This document shows, in pieces, positions 33,718 through 42,267 of a stretch of DNA of 64,000 nucleotides; the stretch's first letter is position 1, and each line of letters begins with the position of its first letter. A program made the translations under genes and the position numbers. The notes under the pieces were generated by a model. The model was not told the origin of the DNA, did not search any database, and was given only the letters and a program-made list of their open reading frames with translations. The DNA comes from Blastococcus sp. MG754426 (GTDB taxonomy: Bacteria > Actinomycetota > Actinomycetes > Mycobacteriales > Geodermatophilaceae), in contig NZ_SSXC01000002.1 of the NCBI RefSeq assembly GCF_021699055.1, positions 1 through 64,000 of the forward strand. The letters are read 5' to 3'.

Positions 33718-36510
33718 ATGCGCGGCGGAGTGAAGGTCTACACCGGGGCGCCTGCGGGCGCCCGCCACTACCTCGAGGGTAATCGCGGCCGGGCGGATGA
33801 CTACTACCTGGCCGAGGGCGCCGGGATCGCCCGTCGCTACGCCGCCGGTGCTGGTCGGGTCCGTGAGTTGGCTCCGCTGTCTGGTGACGGCTACGAGGGG
33901 TGGGTGTCCGGGGTCGATCCGGCCACCGGTGAGCCGCGGGGCCGACTGCGCACCGACGACCGGGCGGTGCGGTTCGTCGAGCTGGTCGTCAACGGACCGA
34001 AGTCCTGGTCGCTGGCGGCCGCGCTGCACCCGGACATCGCCGCCGCGTACGACGCGGCGCAGGACCGGGCCGGGGAGCAGATCATCGCCTGGTTGTCGCA
34101 GCACGCGACCACCCGCGTAGGCCCGCGCGGGGCGCAGGTGCAGGTGCCGGTGGAGCTGTTGGAGGCGGTGACGGTGCGGCATTACACCTCCCGCGCCGGG
34201 GATCCCCACCGCCACCTGCACCTGCAACTGCTCGCGCGGGTGTTTGCGGCCGCGAAATGGCGCGGGCTACACACCGTCGGCGTCCGCGACTTTCTCGGCG
34301 CAATCAACGGAGTAGGGCATGCGGCGATGGCCTGCGATCCGGAGCTGAACGCCGCGTTCGCCGCGAACGGCTACACCCGGGATGGCACTGGAGAACTACT
34401 GCAGCTCGCTCCGTACGTCGGTCCGATGAGCGCGCGGGCGGCGCAGATCGCCGCGAACATCGCCCGTTACGAACGGCAATGGACACAGGCGCATCCCGGC
34501 GAATCTGCCGGCCCGGCTTTGCGGCGGGCGTGGGAGGCGCGGGCGTGGGCCGACGGCCGCCCGGACAAGGTCCGCCGCCGCCCGGGTGAGGACCACGACG
34601 AACGCTGGCGGTCGGAGCTGGCCGGACTGGGCTTTCGCGCCCCCAGCGCGCCGGTTCCGATGGCCCTGACGGCGGTTGGGGCCCTGGACCGGGACGGGGC
34701 CGTCCAACGCGTACTGGCGCGCCTGGGGGCCGCCCGGTCGGCGTGGAACGCCGCCGACATCCGCGGTGAGGTGGAGCAACTGCTCGCCGCCGACGGCATT
34801 GTGGCCGACGCGGCAGTGCGGCTGGAGCTGGCCGAGGACCTGACCGCCCGGGCAGTCGGCCGCTGCGTGTCGCTGCTGGGCCGCGAGGGCATGCCGGAGC
34901 ACATCCGGGACTGGACGTCCCGACCGGTGCTGGACGTCGAGACCGACCTGCAAGCGCGGTTCGCCGTACGGGCCGGCCAACCGCCCGTGGGGGAACTGCA
35001 GCCGACGTGGGCCTCCGTTGGAAGAAGCGCCCGGCTCGACGACGGCCAGACCGCGGCCGTCACGCTTCTGACCGGCGGTCGGCAGCTGATCGTGGTGGAG
35101 GGCGCGGCCGGGGCCGGCAAGACCACCACCCTGGCCGTCACCCGTGCTCTGCTCGAGCTGCAGGGGCGGGGGCTGGTGGTGGTTACGCCGACGCTGAAGG
35201 CGGCCAAGGTCGCCAACGCGGAGACCGGCGCGGCCACTGGGACGGCGGCATGGCTGGCCCACGCCTACGGGTGGCGATGGACCGCTTCGGGGGACTGGTC
35301 CCGGCTCGGCGACGGACAGCTCGACCCGCGCACCGGTCGCGAGTACCTCGCGCCGGCGGTCGCCTGGTTGCGGCCGGGCGATCTGCTCGTCATCGACGAG
35401 GCCGGGATGCTCGACCAGGACACCGCCCGTGCCCTGCTGGCGATCGCCGACGAGTGTCAAGCGCGCGTGGCGCTGCTCGGGGACCGGCATCAGCTCGCCG
35501 CTGTGGGGCGGGGTGGTGTGCTGGACCTCGCCGCCGGCGCCGCCGAACGGGTCGACCCCGGCTCGTGTCTGCAGCTGGAGTCGGTGCACCGGTTCACGCG
35601 CTGCGACGACACCGGCCGCACGGTGCCGGATCGGGAGTACGCCGAGCTGACCCTGGCGATGCGCCGAGGTGACGATCCGGGCGCGGTGTTCGACGCCCTC
35701 CTCGCCCGCGGCCGGATACAGCTGCACCGCGACACCGAAGCCCTGCAGACCGCAGTCGCCGAGATCGCCGCCGACAGACCCACAGCCGATGTCGCGCTGG
35801 TGGCCGACACCCGCGAGCAGGTCGCTGCGCTCAACTCTGCGGTCCGGGACCGGCTTGCCGCCGTCGGCCGGGTCGACGACACCGCCGTCGTGACCACCCG
35901 GACCGGGCAGCGGATCGGCGCCGGCGATCGGATCGCCACCCGCTGCAACGACCGCGGCCTGGACGTCGCCAACCGCGACACCTGGACTGTCACTGCAGTC
36001 AGTGAACGCGGCGGCCTGCTCGTCACCCCCAACACCGGGAAAGGGGACAGCTCCGGCGGGGACGTCACCTCGGCTGGCGACGTGGTCCGGGAGCTGCCCG
36101 CCGCCTACGTCACCGACCACGTCGAGCTGGCCTACGCCAGCACCGTGTACGGCGTCCAAGGCGCCACCGTCACCGCAGCGCATCTGGTCCTCGGTGATCA
36201 CACCGGCGCCGCCGCGGCCTACGTCGGCATGACCCGCGGCCGCAGCGCCAACACCGCCCACCTCGTCGCCGCCGACGTCGACGAGGCACGCGAGCAGTGG
36301 ATCGCCGCCTTCAGTCGCGACCGCGCTGACCTCGGCCCCAGCCACGCCGCCGCACTCGCCGCCCGGGAGGCCGACCGCTACGCACCGAGCCGGCCGCTCG
36401 ACCGGGCCGCACGGGGGCATGGCCCGGGCCCCGGCGTTCGCCGTCCCGAGTCCGAGCGTCGCGTGCCGTCCATGGGCCCGAAGGGTGCTGGCCTGGGCAT
36501 CGGGCGATGA
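33718..36510 (+). CDS. MobF-family relaxase-helicase (TrwC/TraI-like)
   Basis: The 930-residue conjugative relaxase has an N-terminal nicking domain with the metal triad His164/166/168 (DPHRHLHLQ) and candidate nucleophile tyrosines Tyr29-Tyr30 (ADDYYLAEG). A RecD-like helicase domain carries Walker A at about 462-469 (GAAGAGKT), Walker B LLVIDEAGML and GDRHQLAAVGRGG, plus a C-terminal YGVQGATV and MTRGRS motif. It nicks and unwinds the element for transfer. No type IV coupling protein is encoded, so mating machinery must come from another element. ATG 33718 is used; GTG 33730 is possible. Confidence 0.93.
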   Translation: MRGGVKVYTGAPAGARHYLEGNRGRADDYYLAEGAGIARRYAAGAGRVRELAPLSGDGYEGWVSGVDPATGEPRGRLRTDDRAVRFVELVVNGPKSWSLAAALHPDIAAAYDAAQDRAGEQIIAWLSQHATTRVGPRGAQVQVPVELLEAVTVRHYTSRAGDPHRHLHLQLLARVFAAAKWRGLHTVGVRDFLGAINGVGHAAMACDPELNAAFAANGYTRDGTGELLQLAPYVGPMSARAAQIAANIARYERQWTQAHPGESAGPALRRAWEARAWADGRPDKVRRRPGEDHDERWRSELAGLGFRAPSAPVPMALTAVGALDRDGAVQRVLARLGAARSAWNAADIRGEVEQLLAADGIVADAAVRLELAEDLTARAVGRCVSLLGREGMPEHIRDWTSRPVLDVETDLQARFAVRAGQPPVGELQPTWASVGRSARLDDGQTAAVTLLTGGRQLIVVEGAAGAGKTTTLAVTRALLELQGRGLVVVTPTLKAAKVANAETGAATGTAAWLAHAYGWRWTASGDWSRLGDGQLDPRTGREYLAPAVAWLRPGDLLVIDEAGMLDQDTARALLAIADECQARVALLGDRHQLAAVGRGGVLDLAAGAAERVDPGSCLQLESVHRFTRCDDTGRTVPDREYAELTLAMRRGDDPGAVFDALLARGRIQLHRDTEALQTAVAEIAADRPTADVALVADTREQVAALNSAVRDRLAAVGRVDDTAVVTTRTGQRIGAGDRIATRCNDRGLDVANRDTWTVTAVSERGGLLVTPNTGKGDSSGGDVTSAGDVVRELPAAYVTDHVELAYASTVYGVQGATVTAAHLVLGDHTGAAAAYVGMTRGRSANTAHLVAADVDEAREQWIAAFSRDRADLGPSHAAALAAREADRYAPSRPLDRAARGHGPGPGVRRPESERRVPSMGPKGAGLGIGR

Positions 36511-36663
36511 CGGCGAGTCCGGCCGGCGGTCCGCCCCGAAGCCCGACCCACGGGCTGCGACTGGAGGATTTCTGCACGACCTGGCTGTCGGCTGTCATCA
36601 CCAGCTCCGAATCGGCGCCTTCTTCCGGTGACGGAGCACGCCCCGACCAGACCGGAGTCAGCC

Positions 36664-36888
36664 ATGTCCGACCACCCCGCCGACCGCGAACCCGAGCTGC
36701 TCACCATCACCGAGGCCGCCGAACTGCTCCGCGCCCCCGTCGCGACCCTGCGCTACTGGCGCCACCTGGGCACCGGGCCGCGCAGCTTCCGCCTCGGCCG
36801 CCGAGTCCTCTACCGCTCCGACGACCTACGGAGCTGGATCGACTCTCAGCGAGGTCCGGACGGGAGTGCAGCTCGCGACCCAGCTTGA
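36664..36888 (+). CDS. xis: Excisionase-like MerR/AlpA-type HTH protein
   Basis: The 74-residue winged-helix protein reads LLTITEAAELLRAPVATLRYWRHLGTGPRSFRLGRRVLYRSDDLRSWIDSQR, the excisionase/AlpA HTH_17 pattern. It probably bends DNA near the attachment site and sets the direction of recombination. ATG 36664 has GGAG seven bases upstream. It lies 124 bases before the integrase gene on the same strand; that gap has no further gene. Confidence 0.82.
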   Translation: MSDHPADREPELLTITEAAELLRAPVATLRYWRHLGTGPRSFRLGRRVLYRSDDLRSWIDSQRGPDGSAARDPA

Positions 36889-37011
36889 GTGTCTGGGGAG
36901 CAGGATCGAGCCGCGGCCCTACTGGTGCGCCCCCGAGCAGGCGAAGCTGAGCGGACCTCGATGCGCCTCCAGGTGGCACACCGACGGACGATCGGGCTGA
37001 GAGGCTGAGCG

Positions 37012-38118
37012 ATGGCGTACAAGCGTGGAGACCGCTGGGTGGGCTTCTACCGGGATGCCTCCGGCAAGCAGCACACGAACGGGAAGTTCAAGCTCAAGCG
37101 GGACGCCGACCGCTGGGAAGAGGAGCAGAAGGCCGCCATCCGCAACGACGTCTGGGTCGACCCAGGCAGATCGAAGCTGACCGTCGGGCAGTGGGCGGAT
37201 ACGTGGATCGCCGGCCGCGTGCACCTCAAGCCCAAGACGCTCGCCTCGTATCGGTCGCTGCTGACCACCCAGGTGCTCCCGACCTGGGAAGCGGTGCCGC
37301 TGACGAAGATTCGCCGATCGGACGTCGTGGCCTGGGTGGCGGCCATGCGGGCCGCCGGGCTGTCCGCCTCTCGCACCCGACAGGCCTACCACCTCCTCAC
37401 GTCGATGCTGGAGGACGCCGTCAAGGACAGCCGGCTGGCACGGAACCCCGCATCCGGAGTCGACCTGCCCCGGCTGCCCAAGTCCGAGCGCCGGTACCTC
37501 ACCCACGCCCAGCTGGCCGAGCTCGCGGATGGGGCCGGACCGCACCGCCTGCTCCTCCTGGTGCTCGGCTACACCGGACTCCGCTGGGGTGAGGCCGCGG
37601 CCATCCGGGTGCGGCGTGTGGACCCGCTACGCGGCCGGATCGCCATCGTGGAGTCCGTGGTCGAGGTCAACGGGCAGCTGATCTTCGGCCCACCGAAGAC
37701 GCACCAGCACCGGACCGTCGTGGTGCCGAGGTTCCTGCGGGAGGAGCTGGCCCAGCAGGTCTCCGGTAAAGCTCCTGACGACCTCCTGTTCTCCTCGCAG
37801 ACCGGCACGCCGCTCCGTGTCTCGAACGTGCGCCGTCGCTGGTTCGACCGCGCGGCGGCTGCGGCAGGCCTCCCCGGCCTGACTCCGCACGAGCTGCGGC
37901 ACACCGCCGCGTCCCTGGCCATCGCCTCGGGCGCCAACGTCAAGGCGGTGCAATCGATGCTCGGCCACGCCAAGGCGGCGATGACCCTGGACCTCTACGG
38001 CCACCTGTTCGGTGACGAGCTGGACGCCCTCGCCGACCGCTTGGACGCCGCTCGTGCTGACATTCTGCTGACATCGGGCCGGTCGGGCGCCGAGGTGATC
38101 GCCTTCGATCGACCCTGA
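37012..38118 (+). CDS. int: Tyrosine site-specific integrase
   Basis: The 368-residue phage-type integrase has an N-terminal arm-binding domain, a SAM-like core-binding domain (LTVGQWADTWIAGRVHLKPKTLASYRSLL) and a C-terminal catalytic domain. The catalytic set is complete: Arg191 (TGLRWGE), Lys in PKTHQHR, His293-x-x-Arg296 (HELRHT), His319 (GHAKAAM) and Tyr329 (DLYGHL). ATG 37012 has GAGAGG 7 bases upstream. The stop is 27 bases from the right attachment repeat, and the last codons contain the paired TGCTGACAT repeats. It recombines into the tRNA-Arg gene. Confidence 0.95.
   Translation: MAYKRGDRWVGFYRDASGKQHTNGKFKLKRDADRWEEEQKAAIRNDVWVDPGRSKLTVGQWADTWIAGRVHLKPKTLASYRSLLTTQVLPTWEAVPLTKIRRSDVVAWVAAMRAAGLSASRTRQAYHLLTSMLEDAVKDSRLARNPASGVDLPRLPKSERRYLTHAQLAELADGAGPHRLLLLVLGYTGLRWGEAAAIRVRRVDPLRGRIAIVESVVEVNGQLIFGPPKTHQHRTVVVPRFLREELAQQVSGKAPDDLLFSSQTGTPLRVSNVRRRWFDRAAAAAGLPGLTPHELRHTAASLAIASGANVKAVQSMLGHAKAAMTLDLYGHLFGDELDALADRLDAARADILLTSGRSGAEVIAFDRP
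38055..38074. repeat. Integrase arm-type repeats (right)
   Basis: TGCTGACAT occurs at 38055-38063 and 38066-38074, an 11-bp period, inside the last codons of int. The same doublet, same strand and spacing, occurs at 26619-26638. Tyrosine integrases of this kind bind such arm sites through their N-terminal domain (family knowledge). Confidence 0.65.
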
Positions 38119-38144
38119 GAGCTCGCTGACCTGCGCTTTTGTGC

Positions 38145-38188
38145 GTGCCCCCGGCAGGATTCGAACCTGCGACACACGGTTTAGGAAA
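38145..38188. repeat. Right attachment repeat (attR), 44 bp
   Basis: Identical over 44 bases to 26457-26500. It forms the 3' half of the intact tRNA-Arg gene on the minus strand, so integration restores the tRNA with element-derived sequence. The crossover lies somewhere inside the 44 bp. Confidence 0.92.
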
Positions 38189-38218
38189 CCGATGCTCTAT
38201 CCCCTGAGCTACGGGGGC
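38146..38218 (-). tRNA. tRNA-Arg (anticodon CCU)
   Basis: On the minus strand the 73 bases fold as a cloverleaf. The acceptor stem is GCCCCCG paired to CGGGGGC with discriminator A, the D-arm AGCTC-AGGGGATA-GAGC, the anticodon stem CGGTT/AACCG with loop containing CCT, and the T-arm GCAGG-TTCGAATC-CCTGC. The 3' CCA is not encoded. A TAGCCT box about 37 bases upstream (38255-38260, minus strand) may be its -10. It is the integration target of the element to its left. No gene lies between it and 38401. Confidence 0.95.
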
Positions 38219-38400
38219 CACGGCGCTGGACCACCGCGCCGGACCGACGCCCAGAGGCTAGCCGGTGGCCCCGCGGAACCACCGCAGCACCCGACTCGTC
38301 GGTACGGGAGAGAGAGCGGACGCTTCCAGCGGGTTACGGTGCTGGGGAACGAGCCGAGCCCCGGCAGCGTCGCCGGGGGTCAGGAAGGTGGGTCGCAACG

Positions 38401-38721
38401 ATGGAGACCACGGTGGTCGACGTCCCCGAGCGGGGGCGCTTCGAGGTCCGGCAGGGCGAGCGCGTCGTCGGACTGGCCAGCTACCACGTGGACAACGGTC
38501 AGATGACCCTCCCGCACACCGAGGTGGACCCTGCCGTGGGCGGGCAGGGGATCGGCACGGCGCTGGTCGCCGGCGTCCTCGACGCGGCGCGCGAGCGCGG
38601 GCTGACCGTGCTCCCCTACTGCTCCTTCGTCCGCCACTACATCCAGCAGCACCCCGAGCTGGTCGACCTCGTCGCGGCCGAGGACCGGCCGCACTTCGGC
38701 CTGGAGCCCGCCGAGCGCTGA
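38401..38721 (+). CDS. Small GNAT-fold acetyltransferase (YjdJ/COG2388 type)
   Basis: The 106-residue protein has the reduced GNAT core seen in the COG2388 group: VGLASYHVDNGQMTLPHTEVDPAVGGQGIGTALVAGVLDAARERGLTVLPYCSFVRHYIQQHPE. The acetyl-CoA loop is GGQGIGTALV, and the Cys-Ser-Phe-Val stretch is typical. The substrate is unknown. ATG 38401 follows AAGGTGGG by about 7 bases. It is the first chromosomal gene to the right of the tRNA. Confidence 0.82.
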   Translation: METTVVDVPERGRFEVRQGERVVGLASYHVDNGQMTLPHTEVDPAVGGQGIGTALVAGVLDAARERGLTVLPYCSFVRHYIQQHPELVDLVAAEDRPHFGLEPAER

Positions 38722-38758
38722 GCCGGCGTCCGCCGGGCGGGCGGTCCGGGGCGCCACC

Positions 38759-38770
38759 TAGGCTGCCCGG
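38759..38770 (+). promoter_or_regulatory. Leaderless promoter of nei gene
   Basis: TAGGCT (38759-38764) followed by GCCCGG and the GTG at 38771. The box and spacer are almost identical to the cyclo-ligase promoter at 3249-3260. No Shine-Dalgarno sequence is present. Confidence 0.55.
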
Positions 38771-39580
38771 GTGCCCGAAGGCCACACGCTGTTCCGCCTG
38801 GCGCGGCACCTCCAGCTCCCCTTCGCCGGCCGCCCGGTGCACGTGACGAGCCCGCAGGGCCGGTTCGCGGCCGGCGCCGCGCTGCTGGACGGCCGGGTGC
38901 TCGACGAGGTGTTCTCCTACGGCAAGCACCTGTTCGCCCGCTTCGGCGGCGACCACCTGCACGTGCACCTGGGCCTCTACGGCACCTTCCTCACCGGCAC
39001 CGGCACGCCCCCGGTGGCCAAGGGGGCGCTGCGGATGCGCTGGGTGGCCGACGGGCCCGACGGCGCCGGGGTGTGGGCCGACCTGCGCGGCCCGACCGCG
39101 TGCGAGGTGCTCCCGACCCCGGAGGTCGAGCGGATCCTCGGCCGGCTGGGGCCCGACCCGTTGCGGCCGCGTGCCGACGGCGCGGTCGCCCACCGGCGGA
39201 TCGCGGGCAGCCGCACGGCGGTGGGTGCCCTGCTGATGGACCAGTCGGTGCTCGCCGGCGTCGGCAACGTCTACCGCGCCGAACTGCTGTTCCGGCACCG
39301 CGTCTCGCCGTTCCGCCCCGGCAAGGCCGTCGGCGCCGACCTGTGGGCAGCCATGTGGCGGGACCTGGTGACCCTCATGCGGGCCGGGGTCCGCATGGGC
39401 CGCATCGTGACCACCCGCCTCGAGGACCGCTCCCGCCGCAGCGGGGCGGTGACCCGGGAGGACGCCCACTACGTCTACCGGCGCACCGGGCTGCCCTGCC
39501 GGGTCTGCGGCACCCCTGTCCGCACCGAGGTGATGGCCGGCCGCAACCTCTACTGGTGCCCGGTCTGCCAGGCCGCCTGA
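38771..39580 (+). CDS. Fpg/Nei-family DNA glycosylase (Nei2-like)
   Basis: The 269-residue enzyme excises oxidised bases and cuts the abasic site. The start is PEGHTLFRLARHL: the Pro1-Glu2 catalytic pair with PEG-H-T is typical of the actinobacterial Nei branch. The H2TH region is SVLAGVGNVYRAELLFRHRVSPF, and a C-terminal zinc finger CRVCGTPV...CPVCQ is present. The conserved Lys near residue 53 lies in SYGKHLFARF. GTG 38771 encodes the initiator Met that is removed to expose Pro. Confidence 0.9.
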   Translation: MPEGHTLFRLARHLQLPFAGRPVHVTSPQGRFAAGAALLDGRVLDEVFSYGKHLFARFGGDHLHVHLGLYGTFLTGTGTPPVAKGALRMRWVADGPDGAGVWADLRGPTACEVLPTPEVERILGRLGPDPLRPRADGAVAHRRIAGSRTAVGALLMDQSVLAGVGNVYRAELLFRHRVSPFRPGKAVGADLWAAMWRDLVTLMRAGVRMGRIVTTRLEDRSRRSGAVTREDAHYVYRRTGLPCRVCGTPVRTEVMAGRNLYWCPVCQAA

Positions 39581-39622
39581 ACCCACCGGCCGGCACCGGC
39601 GGCGCGTGTACCGTCGAGGAGG

Positions 39623-40468
39623 ATGAGACGTCGGTCACGCTGGGCGATCACGGTGACCGCGGTGGCCGGGCTGGTTGGGTTCCCCACCGCGGCCTCGGCC
39701 GCGCCGGTGGAGCGGGAGGCCCCGCGGACCAGCACGGGTTACGACGTCTCCCACCCGCAGTGCGGCGACGACCTCCCCGACGATGCGGCGTTCGCCGTCG
39801 TCGGCGTGAACGGCGGGCTGGCCACCCGCACCAACCCCTGCCTCGCCGAGCAGCTGGAGTGGGGCGCCGGCTCGTCGGGCGAGGTGCCCGGTCAGCCGCC
39901 GCTGCAGCTGTACCTCAACACCGCCAACCCCGGCCAGGTGCGCGACCGGGTCGTCACCTGGCCCTCCGCGGGCGAGACCCCCTACGGCGAGTGCGACGGC
40001 GCCAACTCGATGGCCTGCAGCTGGCAGTACGGCTGGGAGCGGGCGCGCACCAGCGTCCAGTGGTTCTTCCGGCCCGCCGCGCGGTCGGTGCCGCTGGACA
40101 GCCGCCCCGAGCACTACACGTGGTGGCTCGACGTCGAGACGATGAACACCTGGCAGCAGGGATCCGCCGACGCCCGCGCGCGCAACCGGGCGACGCTGGA
40201 GGGGATGACCGAGTACCTGACCGAGCGGGACGGCCGGGTGGGCGTGTACTCGACGGGCTACCAGTGGGGCCGGATCGTCGGCGACGTGCCCGCGGCGAGC
40301 AACCTGGCCGACCTCGACAGCTGGCTCGCCGGCGCGGACGACCGGGCCGACGCCCGGGACCGCTGCGACGCCGACCCGCTGGTCCCCGGCGGCCGGGTGG
40401 CGATGGTGCAGTGGGTCGAGGACGACCTCGACCACAACCACGCCTGCCGCAGGGGCGCGAGCGGCTAG
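39623..40468 (+). CDS. Secreted GH25-like TIM-barrel protein
   Basis: The 281-residue protein has a cleavable signal peptide (RRRSRWAITVTAVAGLVGFPTAASAAP, cut near residue 27). The mature part shows GYDVSHPQCG near the N-terminus and TWWLDVETMNTW in the middle, reminiscent of the DVS-Q and LDVE acidic motifs of GH25 lysozymes, followed by RVGVYSTGYQWGRI and VPGGRVAMVQWVEDD. A peptidoglycan-acting or glycosidase role is therefore plausible but unproven. The start ATG lies after TACCGTCGAGGAGG, an overlapping -10 and Shine-Dalgarno. Its stop shares CTAG with the converging gene. Confidence 0.65.
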   Translation: MRRRSRWAITVTAVAGLVGFPTAASAAPVEREAPRTSTGYDVSHPQCGDDLPDDAAFAVVGVNGGLATRTNPCLAEQLEWGAGSSGEVPGQPPLQLYLNTANPGQVRDRVVTWPSAGETPYGECDGANSMACSWQYGWERARTSVQWFFRPAARSVPLDSRPEHYTWWLDVETMNTWQQGSADARARNRATLEGMTEYLTERDGRVGVYSTGYQWGRIVGDVPAASNLADLDSWLAGADDRADARDRCDADPLVPGGRVAMVQWVEDDLDHNHACRRGASG

Positions 40469-40773
40469 AGAGCGCCCTTGCCCGGCTCCCCCGCCGGGAC
40501 CGGGGTCAGCCGGCGGACGTCCAGCGGCGCGGCCAGCTTGCCGGCCAGCGCCGCCCCCAGGGTGCTCAGCGCCTCGGCCTTGCCGTGGGTGCGCAGCGCC
40601 TCGGGGCTCTCCCACCGCTCCACCATCACGAAGACGCCGTCGCCCTCGTGCAGCGCGTAGAGCTCGCACCCGGGCTCGGCGTGCACCTGCGGCACGGCGG
40701 CGAGGATCGCCTCGCGGACGGCGTCCACCGCCTCGGGCTTCGGGGTGATGGTGGCGACGACGACGACGGACAC
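40465..40773 (-). CDS. Antibiotic-biosynthesis-monooxygenase-fold protein (YgiN-like)
   Basis: The 102-residue dimeric alpha-beta barrel protein reads VVVVATITPKPEAVDAVREAILAAVPQVHAEPGCELYALHEGDGVFVMVERWESPEALRTHG. The family includes quinol monooxygenases such as YgiN and haem-degrading proteins; no haem-binding signature is obvious, so the role is open. The stop lies in CTAG 40465-40468, shared with the opposite gene. Its 5' end is divergent from fprA, 83 bases away. Confidence 0.85.
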   Translation of the reverse strand: MSVVVVATITPKPEAVDAVREAILAAVPQVHAEPGCELYALHEGDGVFVMVERWESPEALRTHGKAEALSTLGAALAGKLAAPLDVRRLTPVPAGEPGKGAL

Positions 40774-40856
40774 GGGGCCCTCCTGGGGACGACGGGGATC
40801 GAAGCGCCCGGACGGTTGCCCTGGTGGCGCGGCCCCGGCCGGGCCAGGATGCCAGG

Positions 40857-42266
40857 GTGGTCGACGACGGCACTCCCCCTCCCCCGGCTGCTGACCACCC
40901 GCTGCGCGTCGCGGTCGTCGGCGCCGGACCGGCCGGCATCTACGCCGCCGACGCGCTGACCCGGCAGAGCGAGGTACCGGTCGCCGTCGACCTGGTCGAC
41001 CGGCTGCCCACCCCGTTCGGCCTGGTCCGCCACGGCATCGCCCCCGACCACCCGAAGATGCGGGCGATCCGCGACACGCTCCACCGGAGCCTGGACCACC
41101 CGCTGGTGCGGTTCGTCGGCAACGTCGAGGTGGGCACCGAGCTCCCGCTGGAGGAGCTGCGCGCGCACGTCGACGCCGTCGTCTACACCTACGGCGCCGC
41201 GCTCGACCGGCACCTGGGCATCGAGGGCGAGGAGCTGCCCGGCAGCCTGGCCGCCACCGACCTCGTGGCCTGGTACACCGGCCACCCCGACGCCGACCGG
41301 GCCACCGTGGAGGCCGCCCTGACCGGTGTCCGGCGGGCGGTGGTGATCGGCGTGGGCAACGTCGCGCTCGACGTCGGGCGCATCCTCGCCCGCACCGGAG
41401 CGGAGCTCGAGCCGACCGACATGCCCCAGCACGTCATCGACGCGCTGGCCGCCGCCCCCGTCGAGGAGGTGACGGTGCTCGGCCGCCGCGGCCCGGCGCA
41501 GGCCACCTTCACCACCCAGGAGCTGCGCGAGCTCGGCGGGCTGGCCGCGGCCACCGTCCTGGTCGACCCCGCCGACCTCGAGCTCGACGCCGAGACCGAG
41601 GCCCGGGCCGCCGCCGACCGCAACGCCACCCGCAACCTCGCCGTCCTGCGCGAGTGGTCGGCCCACGCGCCGGAGCCCGGCCGCACCCGGCTGCGGCTGC
41701 GCTTCTTCTCCCGCCCGGTGCGGCTGCTGGGCACCGACCGGGTCACCGGTGTCGAGGTCGAGCGCACCGCCGTCGACGGCGACGGCCGGGCGATCGGCAC
41801 CGGCGAGTTCGAGGTCCTCCCGGCCGACCTCGTGGTCCGCTCGGTCGGCTACCTCGGCACCCCGCTGCCCGGGCTGCCGGTCGACGGGCGCACCGGCACG
41901 GTCGCCCACGACGGCGTCGGGCGGGTGCTCCGCGACGGGCGCCCGTCGCCCGGCGAGTACGCCGCCGGGTGGATCAAGCGCGGCCCCACGGGGGTGGTCG
42001 GGCACAACAAGCACGACGCCCGGGAGACGATCGCCGCGCTGCTGGCCGACGCCGCCGACGGCACGCTGCGGGTGCGCGGGCCGGTCGACGACCTGGTGCG
42101 CACCCTGCGGGCCCGCGGCGCGGAACCGGTGCTGCTGGACGACTGGCGGGCCATCGACGCCGCCGAGCAGGCGCTGGGCGCGAGCCGCGGCCGGGCCCGG
42201 ACCACCCTGCACGAGCGCGAGGGGCTGCTGGCCGCGGTCCGGGCGGCCGCGGCCCGGGGCCGCTGA
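40857..42266 (+). CDS. fprA: NADPH-ferredoxin reductase, FprA type
   Basis: The 469-residue flavoprotein resembles mitochondrial adrenodoxin reductase and M. tuberculosis FprA, which pass electrons from NADPH to ferredoxin. Seen: FAD site VAVVGAGPAGIYAADALTRQ, PTPFGLVRHGIAPDHPKMRAI, VYTYGAALDRHLGIEGE, NADP site VVIGVGNVALDVGRILAR, LGRRGPAQATFTTQELREL and the C-terminal AGWIKRGPTGVVGHNKHDA. GTG 40857 has CAGGAT (40845-40850) and six bases upstream, a leaderless start. No ferredoxin or P450 gene is in the window. Confidence 0.93.
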   Translation: MVDDGTPPPPAADHPLRVAVVGAGPAGIYAADALTRQSEVPVAVDLVDRLPTPFGLVRHGIAPDHPKMRAIRDTLHRSLDHPLVRFVGNVEVGTELPLEELRAHVDAVVYTYGAALDRHLGIEGEELPGSLAATDLVAWYTGHPDADRATVEAALTGVRRAVVIGVGNVALDVGRILARTGAELEPTDMPQHVIDALAAAPVEEVTVLGRRGPAQATFTTQELRELGGLAAATVLVDPADLELDAETEARAAADRNATRNLAVLREWSAHAPEPGRTRLRLRFFSRPVRLLGTDRVTGVEVERTAVDGDGRAIGTGEFEVLPADLVVRSVGYLGTPLPGLPVDGRTGTVAHDGVGRVLRDGRPSPGEYAAGWIKRGPTGVVGHNKHDARETIAALLADAADGTLRVRGPVDDLVRTLRARGAEPVLLDDWRAIDAAEQALGASRGRARTTLHEREGLLAAVRAAAARGR

Positions 42267-42267
42267 T

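Larger units (their letters stand above)
26457..38188. mobile_element. Integrative mobilizable element in tRNA-Arg(CCU)
   Basis: An 11.7-kb insertion is bounded by a perfect 44-bp direct repeat (26457-26500 and 38145-38188) that equals the 3' part of the tRNA-Arg gene. A tyrosine integrase and an excisionase lie next to the right end, and a MobF relaxase-helicase lies inside, but there is no coupling protein, FtsK-like translocase or replication gene. It should excise and be mobilised with help from elsewhere. Cargo: IS21-type element, P-type ATPase fragment, AAA+/S8 protease module and XRE regulator. The cargo from about 29.3 to 33.6 kb is visibly less GC-rich than the chromosome, so the element is a mosaic. 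Confidence 0.88.
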
